A stretch of 64,000 nucleotides of DNA, from positions 2,356,001 through 2,420,000 of the forward strand of contig NZ_JACHMO010000001.1 of the NCBI RefSeq assembly GCF_014205015.1. Reading direction: 5' to 3'. A program made the position numbers and the translations under genes. This DNA is from Saccharothrix ecbatanensis. Its GTDB lineage: Bacteria; Actinomycetota; Actinomycetes; Mycobacteriales; Pseudonocardiaceae. The notes beneath the pieces are model-generated. The model saw nothing but the letters and a program-made list of their open reading frames with translations. It was not told where the DNA came from and did not search any database. Positions 8,315-15,942 of the stretch are shown one piece after another (within the stretch, counting starts at the first letter, position 1; every line of letters begins with the position of its first letter).

Positions 8315-9933
8315 GGACTGCGCTCGTGGTGACCGGGCTCGTGCTCGCCACGCTGCTGACCGGGTGCACCGACGAACCGGATCCGGCCGCGCCGGTCGGT
8401 CCGGCGGAACCGGGTGTGCTGCGGGTGCTCGCGGGCAGCGAGTTGACGGACATGCAGCCGGTGCTGGACGAGGCCGCCAAGGCCACCGGCATCAAGGTGA
8501 AGTTCACGTTCACCGGCACGCTCGAAGGCGCCGAGGCGTTGGCGAACGGAGAGGTGGACGGCAAGTACGACGCCGTCTGGTTCTCCTCCAACCGCTACCC
8601 GGCGGGCATCCCGGACGCCGCGAAACGGCTCGGCAACCAGGTCAAGATCATGAGTTCGCCGGTGGTGCTCGGCCTGTCGACGTCGTCGGCGAAGCGGTTG
8701 GGGTGGGCGGACAAGCGGGTCGGCTGGGGCGAGATCGCCGAGCAGGCCGGGCGCAAGGCGTTCAGCTACGGCATGACCGACCCGTCCGCGTCGAACTCCG
8801 GCTTCTCCGCGCTGGTGGGAGTGGCGTCCGCGTTGGCCGGCGCGGGCAACGCCGTGGACGCGGGCCAGATCACCGCGGTGACGCCGCAGCTCAAGAGCTT
8901 CTTCGGCGCGCAGGCGCTGTCCGCCGGGTCGTCGGGCTGGCTGTCCGAGGCCTACCAGCGCCGGGCCACCGGGCAGGACCCGGGCGCGCAGGTGGACGGG
9001 CTGATCAACTACGAGTCCGTGCTGCTGTCCATGAACGCGGCCGGGAACCTGCCCGAACCGCTCACCGTGGTCTACCCGAGCGACGGCGTGGTCACCGCGG
9101 ACTACCCGTTGACGCTGCTCACGGACGCCGGTGACGACGCGCGTGACGCCCACCAGCGGCTCAGTGACCACCTGCGCACGGCGGACGTCCAGCGCAAGAT
9201 CATGGAGACCACGCACCGGCGGCCGGTGGTGCCGGGTGTCGAGCTGGCGTCCGCGTTCGCGGTGCGCGACCTGGTCGAGCTGCCGTTCCCGGCCGCGCGC
9301 GACTCGGTGGACGCCCTGCTCTCGGCCTACTTCAACCAGATCCGGCGGCCGTCGCGCACGCTGTACGTGCTGGACACGTCGGGTTCGATGGCGGGGGACC
9401 GGATCGAGTCACTGCGGTCCGCGCTGGTCCGCCTGACCGGTGCGGACGACTCGCTCACCGGCCGCTTCCGCCAGTTCCGCAGCCGGGAAGAGGTGACCAT
9501 GCTGCCGTTCAACACGGCTCCCGGCGCGCCGCGCACGTTCACCATTCCCGAGGGTGATCCGCGGGCCGGGCTGGCGGAGATCAAGGCGTTCGCGGAAGGG
9601 CTGCGTGAAGGCGGCGGCACGGCCATCTACGACAGCCTGTCCCGGGCGTACGAGGTGATGGGACCGCTGGTCGCGGCCGACCCGGACCGGTTCACGTCGA
9701 TCGTGCTGATGACCGACGGCGAGAACTCGAACGGCTCGGGCCTGGCCGAGTTCCAGGCGTCGTACCGCTCGGTGCCCGAGTCGGTGCGGCAGGTGCCGGT
9801 GTTCACCGTGTTGTTCGGCGAGGGCAGCAGCGCGGAGTTGGGCATCGTCGCAGCCATGACCGGTGGCAAGGTGTTCGACGCGCGCAACGGTGAACTAGGC
9901 AAGGTGTTCCAGGAGATCCGCGGCTACCAATGA
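8311..9933 (+). CDS. Lipoprotein: substrate-binding domain fused to VWA domain
   Basis: 540 residues. A lipoprotein signal ends in LLTGC (Cys19). Residues ~35-330 form a type 2 binding-protein domain (VLRVLAGSELTDMQPVL, FTGTLEGAEALANGE, MTDPSASNSGFSALVG, DGLINYESVLLSM). Residues ~348-540 are a von Willebrand A domain with a complete MIDAS motif D355-x-S357-x-S359 (LDTSGSM), a later Thr in GGGTAIYDS and MTDGEN. It is therefore exposed on the outer face of the membrane and binds a divalent metal. It overlaps telA by 4 nt and the next gene by 4 nt (ATGA), indicating one translationally coupled operon. Confidence 0.85.
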   Translation: MRTALVVTGLVLATLLTGCTDEPDPAAPVGPAEPGVLRVLAGSELTDMQPVLDEAAKATGIKVKFTFTGTLEGAEALANGEVDGKYDAVWFSSNRYPAGIPDAAKRLGNQVKIMSSPVVLGLSTSSAKRLGWADKRVGWGEIAEQAGRKAFSYGMTDPSASNSGFSALVGVASALAGAGNAVDAGQITAVTPQLKSFFGAQALSAGSSGWLSEAYQRRATGQDPGAQVDGLINYESVLLSMNAAGNLPEPLTVVYPSDGVVTADYPLTLLTDAGDDARDAHQRLSDHLRTADVQRKIMETTHRRPVVPGVELASAFAVRDLVELPFPAARDSVDALLSAYFNQIRRPSRTLYVLDTSGSMAGDRIESLRSALVRLTGADDSLTGRFRQFRSREEVTMLPFNTAPGAPRTFTIPEGDPRAGLAEIKAFAEGLREGGGTAIYDSLSRAYEVMGPLVAADPDRFTSIVLMTDGENSNGSGLAEFQASYRSVPESVRQVPVFTVLFGEGSSAELGIVAAMTGGKVFDARNGELGKVFQEIRGYQ

Positions 9934-10532
9934 TCCGTTACCTGGGCTCGACCAAGAACCTCGTCGGCTGCGTCGGCGGTCTCGTCGGCGTGCTGCTGCA
10001 CCTGACGGGTGTGGTCGGCGGGCTGTGGCCGGTGGTGGTGGCCGGGCTGTACGCGGTGGGTGCGTTGCTGGCGCCGTCGGAGAAGGTCCGGCTGGTGCCG
10101 GTGGACGCCGTCACCGAGGCCGGGCAGCTCCGCTCGGAACTCGACTCCCTGGTGCGCGAGGTCGGCACGCAGGCGTCCCGGGTGCCTCCGTCCGCGGTGG
10201 CGGCGGTGGGTCGGATCGCGGGGGTGCTCGGCGACCTCCTCGGCCGACCCGACGCGTTGGCCGCCAACCCGGACCTGCGGCACACCGTGGTCCGCTTGGC
10301 GCGCACCGATTTGCCGTTGTCCGTGCAGACGTACCTGAACCTGCCGTGGTGGTTCGCGGTGAAGCAACGCGCGGGTGGGGAGCCGAGCCCCGGTGACGAG
10401 CTGACGACCCAGCTGGGGCTGCTGGAGGCCGAGGCGCACCGGCTGGCCGAGCGCGTGTACGCGGCGGACGTGAACCAGCAGGCCGACCACACGCGGTACT
10501 TGCGGGAGCGGGACGCGGGCGAGCCTTTCTGA
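9930..10532 (+). CDS. Small membrane protein, XpaC-like partner of TelA
   Basis: 200 residues. One or two hydrophobic helices occupy residues 8-48 (GCVGGLVGVLLHL, PVVVAGLYAVGALLA), followed by a soluble helical region ending DHTRYLRERDAG. In Bacillus and relatives a TelA homologue is paired with XpaC, a small membrane protein with a cytosolic helical tail; position and topology here agree, but sequence identity cannot be judged by eye. The ATGA overlap at 9930-9933 ties it to the VWA lipoprotein. Function unknown. Confidence 0.6.
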   Translation: MIRYLGSTKNLVGCVGGLVGVLLHLTGVVGGLWPVVVAGLYAVGALLAPSEKVRLVPVDAVTEAGQLRSELDSLVREVGTQASRVPPSAVAAVGRIAGVLGDLLGRPDALAANPDLRHTVVRLARTDLPLSVQTYLNLPWWFAVKQRAGGEPSPGDELTTQLGLLEAEAHRLAERVYAADVNQQADHTRYLRERDAGEPF

Positions 10533-10785
10533 CCGCAGGGGGAGTTAAGGGGTCGGCGCGGCGGTCGCCTCTCGGCGAGTGGCTCGACGCGGCTCCAGCC
10601 TGACAAGACGGTATTCCGCGACGGCGCTAGGTGAGGCCCGGGGACACGGACCGCACCGACCGAAGCTTCCAACGGCTCGGGGCCGTCCGGTGTTCCCGAC
10701 TGCGCGTGGCGTGCGTCACGAGTCCTCAGTTTCCGTGGGATAGCGTCCGGACGATCGACCATACGGTCGCGTACGGAGGTGTCGG

Positions 10786-11199
10786 ATGACGGCGTTGGCT
10801 CTGCTCACGGCAGGTGTGTTGGTGCTGGTGAGTGCGATTCACGTGCTGTGGATCTTCTCGCCGTGGCCGTGGCGGTCATGGGAGGAGTTCGGCCGGAAGG
10901 GGGCCGACGTGTCGGTGGACAAGCTGCCGCCACCCGCTCTCACGGCCGCCGTGGCCGTGCTGCTCGGGCTGGCCGCCTACCTCGTTGTGGGACGGGCGGG
11001 TCTGGTCGGCGTCCCGGGTCCGTCGTGGTTGACGGTGGTCGGCACGGCGGGTTTGGCGGCGGTGTTCCTGCTGCGCGGTGCGGGCGGGTTGGTCGTGTCG
11101 TCACGGCGGTCGACCGACTTCGCCCGCTTGGACCTGCGCGTCTACTCGCCTTTGTGCCTGGCGTTGGCGGTGTCCTGCGCCGTGATCGCGTTCGCCTGA
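10786..11199 (+). CDS. DUF3995 family membrane protein
   Basis: 137 residues with four predicted membrane helices. The N-terminal segment LVSAIHVLWIFSPWPW is the hallmark of the DUF3995 family; the first helix carries a conserved His-Trp pair. GGAGG lies 6 nt before the ATG. It stands alone: the 250 bp upstream hold no gene and no clear signal, and the xylanase gene converges on it. Function not known. Confidence 0.75.
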   Translation: MTALALLTAGVLVLVSAIHVLWIFSPWPWRSWEEFGRKGADVSVDKLPPPALTAAVAVLLGLAAYLVVGRAGLVGVPGPSWLTVVGTAGLAAVFLLRGAGGLVVSSRRSTDFARLDLRVYSPLCLALAVSCAVIAFA

Positions 11200-11251
11200 C
11201 GGTCTCACCCGATCGGGACGCGTGGACCACTGGGGCGACAATCACTATCGC

Positions 11252-11267
11252 TTCAGTGTTGACTAAA
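11252..11267. promoter_or_regulatory. ROK-operator-like inverted repeat
   Basis: TTCAGT GTTG ACTAAA, preceded by TATCGC. A nearly identical TATAGC + TTCAGT GTGG ACTAAT occurs at 56976-56997 upstream of the endonuclease gene. The pattern resembles operators of ROK-family sugar regulators. Here it lies between convergent genes, so its target is unclear. Confidence 0.35.
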
Positions 11268-11300
11268 CTCAACCATCACGGGTGGTCGCCCGGAATGGGA

Positions 11301-11340
11301 TCGGCCCCCGCCTCAGCACAAAGGCTCAGACGGGGGCCGA
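11301..11340. terminator. Bidirectional terminator hairpin
   Basis: TCGGCCCCCG and CGGGGGCCGA form a perfect 10-bp stem with a 20-nt loop between the convergent DUF3995 and xylanase genes. Confidence 0.65.
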
Positions 11341-11380
11341 CGACTGGCTGTGCACGATCAGCTGTGCACGATCGGATCGA

Positions 11381-12550
11381 CTACGCGCACTTCGGCAGGT
11401 GCGGGTGCTTCTCGCCGCGCTCGACGGCTTCCTTGGCCAGCGTGCACTGGAGAGCGTGGTACGCGGGCTTGCGGGAGAAGTCGTTCCACATCACGGTCGC
11501 CGCACCCTGGCCGGAGAAGAACACCGGCACCCAGGAGTACTTGTCGGTGAAGCCCCAGATCGTGAAGGAGTTGCAGCCCTCCACGTTGAGGCACGCCGAC
11601 AGCGTCCGCTGGTAGTAGTCGGCCTGCTTCGCCAGCATCTCGGCGGTGGGCACGCCGTCAGCGGGCAGGTCCATCCGCACGTCCAGCTCGGTGATGGCGG
11701 TCTCGAGGCCGAGGTCGGCGAACCGGTTCAGGTTCGTCTCCAGGTCACCGGGGAAGCCGTACCGGGTGCTGAGGTGCGACTGGGCGGAGAACCCGTGCAC
11801 CGGCACGTCCTGCGCGAGCAGGTCCTGGATCAGCGTGTAGTAGGCGTTGCTCTTGGGGTTGACGCCCTCGACGTTGTAGTCGTTGAAGAACAGCTTCGCC
11901 TTGGGGTCGGCCTCGTGCGCCCAGCGGAACGCGTCCGCGACGATGCCGGGGCCGAGCTCGCGGATCCAGATGTTGTCGGTGGTCCGCAGCCGGCCCGAGT
12001 CGTCGAAGATCTCGTTGGCCACGTCCCACTGCTGGATGTCGCCCTTGTAGCGGCTCACGACCGTGGTGATGTGCTCACGCAGGATCTCGCGCAGCTCGTC
12101 GGGCGTGAAGTCGCCCTGCTCCACCCACTGCGGGTTCTGGCTGTGCCACAACAGGGTGTGCCCGCGGACCGCCTGGTTGTTCTTCCGGGCGAAGTCGACG
12201 ATGGCGTCGGCCATGCCGAAGTTGTAGCGGCCCTGCTCCGGGTGGATGTACTCCCACTTCATCTGGTTCTCGGCGGCCACCGAGCTGAACTCGGCCGCGA
12301 GCACCTTGCGGTATTCGAGGTCCTTGGTGAACGGGTCGGGGTAGGGCTGCGACTCGTGGTGGCCGCCGCCGGCTGCGGCGGTGCCGATGTAGAACCCCTT
12401 GGGCGCGACCCAGCGGAGGGTGTCCTTCTTGGCGTGCCCTGCCGACAGGTCGCCGCTGGTGGGTACTTCGGCTGCGGCTGCCACCAGTGCCAGCGGTGAC
12501 GTCAACGCGATCGCGGCAAGCGCGGCGGTGGCGAGGCGGATCGACTTCAT
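11381..12550 (-). CDS. Secreted endo-1,4-beta-xylanase, GH10
   Basis: 389 residues with a Sec signal (IRLATAALAAIALTSPLALVAAAAE, cleaved near 27) and a single GH10 barrel, no carbohydrate-binding module. The acid/base Glu is E180 in QWDVANEIFDD and the nucleophile E289 in AITELDVRM; GHTLLWHSQNPQW and GFTDKYSW are other GH10 signatures. It hydrolyses xylan backbones outside the cell. ATG 12550 is chosen because the signal peptide starts there; an upstream extension is not coding-like. A CGAAAGTTTCG palindrome 40 bp upstream suggests control by a LacI-type xylose/xylan repressor. Confidence 0.92.
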   Translation of the reverse strand: MKSIRLATAALAAIALTSPLALVAAAAEVPTSGDLSAGHAKKDTLRWVAPKGFYIGTAAAGGGHHESQPYPDPFTKDLEYRKVLAAEFSSVAAENQMKWEYIHPEQGRYNFGMADAIVDFARKNNQAVRGHTLLWHSQNPQWVEQGDFTPDELREILREHITTVVSRYKGDIQQWDVANEIFDDSGRLRTTDNIWIRELGPGIVADAFRWAHEADPKAKLFFNDYNVEGVNPKSNAYYTLIQDLLAQDVPVHGFSAQSHLSTRYGFPGDLETNLNRFADLGLETAITELDVRMDLPADGVPTAEMLAKQADYYQRTLSACLNVEGCNSFTIWGFTDKYSWVPVFFSGQGAATVMWNDFSRKPAYHALQCTLAKEAVERGEKHPHLPKCA

Positions 12551-12589
12551 GGGGACTTCGCTTTCTCGGACGACTGCGACGGCGGCTTT

Positions 12590-12600
12590 CGAAAGTTTCG
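12590..12600. promoter_or_regulatory. Xylanase operator CGAAAGTTTCG
   Basis: An 11-bp palindrome 40 bp upstream of the xylanase start, overlapped by TTTCGAAA. The motif CGAAN-TTCG is known upstream of Streptomyces xylanase genes, where it mediates repression by a LacI-type regulator. A further half-site TTTTCGAGA lies at 12616-12624. Confidence 0.6.
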
Positions 12601-12824
12601 AGATTGACCCAGTAATTTTCGAGATGCCGGACACTAAGTCGATTGCCGCGCGATCGTCAAGACCTGTCCACGCTGTGTCTCGATCCGTCGACGTCGGGTC
12701 CGCGTTGGTCCGTTCTGTGGCATGCATACGCCCATACGTGTCACTAGTTCACCCACCTGGGGAACGTGTGTTCGACTACGGTGGAACCCGTTGATCGAAC
12801 TACATCACTCGGGGGTCTGCGGAC

Positions 12825-14045
12825 ATGAGGAAGCTGGCGGCACTGCTGGTCGCGGTGCTGGGGATCGCGCTGGTTCCGGGCACGGCGACGGCATCGGGCC
12901 TGGGGTGGGGTGCGACGTGGGCGGCCTCGCCGCACGCGCCGACGGACGTGTTCGGGCCGGGTTGGGGCACGGTCGGGTTCGACGACCACACCGTCCGCCA
13001 GGTCGTCCGGATCAGCGAGGGCGGCGCGGCGGTGCGCATCAGGCTGTCCAACGCGTACGGCACGTCGCCGCTGGTGGTGACGGGTGCGACGGTCGCGCGT
13101 GCGGAGGGTGGGGCGGCCGTGCGGCCGAGCACCGTTCGGCACGTGACGTTCGAGGGCCGGCGGTCGGTGACGGTGCCGGTCGGCGGTGAGGTGGTCGGTG
13201 ATCCGGCGGCGTTGTGGGTGTCGCCGTTGAGCCGGGTGACCGTGACGCTGTACCTGGCCGAGCCGACCGGTCCGGCGACGGGCCACGGGTTGGCCAGTGC
13301 GACGAGTTGGCGTGCGTCCGGGGACCACCGGGCGGACGTGGCGGCGGACGCGTTCACCGAGACGTCGTCGTCGTGGTTCTACCTCAGCGCGGTGGAGGTG
13401 GTCGACTTCTCGCCCCGGCGTGAGGTCGTGGTGGCGTTCGGCGATTCGATCACCGACGGTGCGGCGTCCACTGTGGACGCTGACAACCGTTACCCGGACG
13501 AGTTGGCGGAACGGCTCGGTGGGCGGCTGGGCGTGGTGAACGCGGGTATCGGCGGGAACCGGGTGCTGAACGACTCGCCGTGCTTCGGCGAGAAGGCGCC
13601 GGCCCGGTTCGAGCGGGACGCGTTGGGGCAGGCGGACGTGCGCACGGTGCTGTTGTTGGAGGGCATCAACGACATCGGGTTCCCGCACTTCGCGCACGAG
13701 TGCACCACGCCGAACCCGGAGGTGGCGGCTGCCCAGTTGATCGCCGGGTACCGGGAGTTGATCGGCATGGCGCGTGCGGCGGGTGTGCGGATCGTGGGCG
13801 GCACGCTGCTGCCGTTCAAGGGGGCCGGGTACTACACCGACGCGGGTGAGGCGGTGCGGGACGAGGTGAACGAGTGGATCCGCACGTCCGGGGCGTTCGA
13901 CGCGGTGGTCGACTTCGACCGTGCGTTGGCGGACCCGGCGGATCGGGACGCGTTGCTGCCGGTGTACGACAGCGGTGACCGGCTGCACCCGAACGACGCG
14001 GGCTACCGGGCGATGGCCGAGGCGGTCGACCTGTCCGTGTTGTAG
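12825..14045 (+). CDS. Secreted SGNH/GDSL hydrolase (esterase)
   Basis: 406 residues. A Sec signal (residues 1-24, ending ATASG) precedes a ~170-residue N-terminal beta-rich domain and a C-terminal SGNH hydrolase. Block I is VVAFGDSITDG (catalytic Ser), block II NAGIGGN, block III LLLEGINDIG, and the Asp/His pair is in DRLHPNDAGY. This layout is common in actinobacterial extracellular esterases that remove acetyl or acyl groups from polysaccharides; the substrate cannot be read from sequence. It is divergent from the xylanase gene, so both may be expressed on hemicellulose. Confidence 0.88.
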   Translation: MRKLAALLVAVLGIALVPGTATASGLGWGATWAASPHAPTDVFGPGWGTVGFDDHTVRQVVRISEGGAAVRIRLSNAYGTSPLVVTGATVARAEGGAAVRPSTVRHVTFEGRRSVTVPVGGEVVGDPAALWVSPLSRVTVTLYLAEPTGPATGHGLASATSWRASGDHRADVAADAFTETSSSWFYLSAVEVVDFSPRREVVVAFGDSITDGAASTVDADNRYPDELAERLGGRLGVVNAGIGGNRVLNDSPCFGEKAPARFERDALGQADVRTVLLLEGINDIGFPHFAHECTTPNPEVAAAQLIAGYRELIGMARAAGVRIVGGTLLPFKGAGYYTDAGEAVRDEVNEWIRTSGAFDAVVDFDRALADPADRDALLPVYDSGDRLHPNDAGYRAMAEAVDLSVL

Positions 14046-14188
14046 CGGCACGAGTTCGACATCCAGCTCAGCTTCCGCATGATCGAGCAGAGCCTGGGCT
14101 GGGCCGCCCGCAACTGCGGTCGCATGAGCAGGTCGACCGGTGGACCTGGCTGGTCATCGCCGCCTACGCGAACAGGCCGAAACTCGGG
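14046..14188 (+). pseudogene. Decayed transposase C-terminal fragment
   Basis: Starting right after the esterase stop, one frame gives RHEFDIQLSFRMIEQSLGWAAR and the frame shifted by one continues QLRSHEQVDRWTWLVIAAYA. Together they match the conserved end of actinobacterial DDE transposases (RFDIEHTFRxxKQTLGW ... EQADRWTWLVIAAYTQLRLA). No N-terminus remains and there is a frameshift near 14113, so it is a relic. Confidence 0.7.
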
Positions 14189-14944
14189 CTAGCGTTCCCG
14201 CATCCGGGATCTGAGCACGTCGAACTCGCATCCCGGCGCGTCCGGATCGAAGCCGTGCTCGATCAGCCAGCGAGACGCCACCAGGCTGCGCAGTGACCAC
14301 CAGGCGCGGATCACGTCCCGGTTCGCGTCGGCGCCGTACCCGGCAAGCAGGTCGTCCAGGCGTTCCTCGTGCCCGAGCGTCAAGGTGGCGAGGTCGAACA
14401 TGGCGTCGCCGGGGGCTGCCTCGGACCAGTCGATGACGCCGGTGACCTCGTCGCCGTCGACGAACACGTGGGTGATCTGGAGGTCGCCGTGGATGAACAC
14501 CGGTTCCCACGGCCGGAGCGCGGCCTCGGCGATCTTGCGGTTGCGCCGGATCACCTCGGCGGGCAGAACGGCGTTGGCGAGCAGCCACGCGCACTCGATG
14601 TCGAGTTCCGCCGCCACGTCGTCGAGGCTGGGCCCCGGCCACTGCGGCAACGGCGCATCGTGCAGCGTCCGTATGGCGGCACCCGCCGCAGCCCACGCCG
14701 ACGGCGACGCAGACGACGGTTCGCCGAGGAGGCCGAGCGCCTTGCCGGGCACGGCGGCGATCGCGAGCACGGGCGGCTCGCGCCAGAGGATCGCCGGGGT
14801 CGGTATCGGCGCCATGGCCATCGCACGCACCTCGACGTCGGCGTGCGCCGGGTCGCCGTCGACCTTCAGGAACACGTCGCCGACGCGCAGTGTCGCGCGC
14901 CGGCTGTGGGCAACGACGACTTCAACCTCTTCCACACCGGTCAT
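14189..14944 (-). CDS. APH-family phosphotransferase
   Basis: 251 residues with the kinase core of aminoglycoside-phosphotransferase-like enzymes: nucleotide-binding lobe VFLKVDGD and catalytic loop FIHGDLQITHVFVDG followed by the metal-binding GVIDWSEAAPGDAMFDLA. The usual loop Asn is replaced by His (HGDLQxTHV), a variant seen in a subfamily of these kinases. The ATG at 14944 gives a standard N-terminus (MTGVEEVEVV). Substrate unknown; not necessarily a resistance gene. It is transcribed towards the transposase relic. Confidence 0.8.
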   Translation of the reverse strand: MTGVEEVEVVVAHSRRATLRVGDVFLKVDGDPAHADVEVRAMAMAPIPTPAILWREPPVLAIAAVPGKALGLLGEPSSASPSAWAAAGAAIRTLHDAPLPQWPGPSLDDVAAELDIECAWLLANAVLPAEVIRRNRKIAEAALRPWEPVFIHGDLQITHVFVDGDEVTGVIDWSEAAPGDAMFDLATLTLGHEERLDDLLAGYGADANRDVIRAWWSLRSLVASRWLIEHGFDPDAPGCEFDVLRSRMRER

Positions 14945-15137
14945 CCTGGCGAGGATGGCCGCCGATGTCGCCGGATTTCGCGGGGTGGCGGGACGCCGCT
15001 CAGCCAGGAAGCCCCTACTGGAGCCCAAAGCGGTGTCGGGAGGGTCTTTGTCGAATTGCGGTCGAACGTGCGTCGAATGGGAAGTCGTTGTCCGCCAACA
15101 CTTCCCAATTCTGTGCACGGATGGTTACAGTGCGATT

Positions 15138-15151
15138 TGGGAGCGCTCCCA
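15138..15151. promoter_or_regulatory. CebR box
   Basis: TGGGAGCGCTCCCA, an exact match to the 14-bp CebR operator of Streptomyces, 50 bp upstream of the LPMO start. CebR is the LacI-family repressor relieved by cello-oligosaccharides. Confidence 0.9.
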
Positions 15152-15200
15152 GCCCTTCCATGGTCGTCTTCACCATGGACATCCTCAACGAGGAGGAAGC

Positions 15201-15872
15201 GTGGCGCTGATATCCGTCCCTGCGAACAAGAGCCTGCTCGCCAAGGCCCTCGCGACCGCCATGGTCGTCGCCGGGCTCATGGCGAGCGTGCTGACCGGTG
15301 TCGCCGACGCGCACGGGTCGACCACCGATCCGCCGTCGCGCAACTACGGTTGCTGGCAGCGGTGGGGCAGTGATTTCCAGAACCCGACGATGGCCCAGCA
15401 GGACCCGATGTGCTGGCAGGCCTGGCAGGCTGACACCAACGCGATGTGGAACTGGAACGGCCTCTACCGCGAAGGTGTGGCGGGCAACCACCAGGGTGCG
15501 ATCCCCAACGGGCAGCTGTGCAGCGGTGGCCGTACCGGCGGCATGCGGTACGCGGCGCTGGACAACCCTGGTCAGTGGAAGGCCGTGACCAAGCCGCGGC
15601 AGTTCACCCTGACCGTCACCGATCAAGCCCGGCACGGCGCGGACTACCTACGGGTGTACGTGACGAACCAGGGCTTCAACTCGACGACGCAGTCGTTGGG
15701 CTGGAACAACCTCCAGTTGGTCGCGTCCACCGGCCGTTACGCGCCGGCGGGCCAGTACCAGGTCGCGGTGAACGCGGGCAGCCGCACCGGCCGCCACATC
15801 GTGTACGTGATCTGGCAGGCCAGTCACTCGGACCAGTCGTACTACTTCTGCAACGACGTGGTCTTCCAGTAG
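15201..15872 (+). CDS. Secreted lytic polysaccharide monooxygenase, AA10
   Basis: 223 residues, single-domain AA10. The signal peptide ends VADA|HGST, so mature His1 is H38; with H145 (DQARHGADYLRVYVT) it forms the copper histidine brace. The C-terminal HSDQSYYFCNDVVF is also typical. It cleaves crystalline cellulose or chitin oxidatively outside the cell; WNWNGLYREGVAGNHQGAIP resembles cellulose-active Streptomyces members, an inference supported by the perfect CebR box upstream. GTG 15201 has GAGGAGG 5 nt upstream. No carbohydrate-binding module. Confidence 0.93.
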   Translation: MALISVPANKSLLAKALATAMVVAGLMASVLTGVADAHGSTTDPPSRNYGCWQRWGSDFQNPTMAQQDPMCWQAWQADTNAMWNWNGLYREGVAGNHQGAIPNGQLCSGGRTGGMRYAALDNPGQWKAVTKPRQFTLTVTDQARHGADYLRVYVTNQGFNSTTQSLGWNNLQLVASTGRYAPAGQYQVAVNAGSRTGRHIVYVIWQASHSDQSYYFCNDVVFQ

Positions 15873-15881
15873 ATCGGCGGT

Positions 15882-15922
15882 GCGGATCCCGGCTCCCGGA
15901 TGCTCGGGGGCCGGGATTCCGC
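15882..15922. terminator. Bidirectional terminator between LPMO and pectate lyase
   Basis: GCGGATCCCGGC pairs with GCCGGGATTCCGC (one bulged T), with further pairing inside, directly after the LPMO stop and before the convergent pectate lyase stop. Confidence 0.6.
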
Positions 15923-15942
15923 TGTGCCCGGAGTTGGCCCGG

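Noticed and set aside
14189..14944. APH-like kinase as an aminoglycoside resistance gene
   Set aside because: Only the general kinase fold is visible; many such proteins act on unrelated metabolites.
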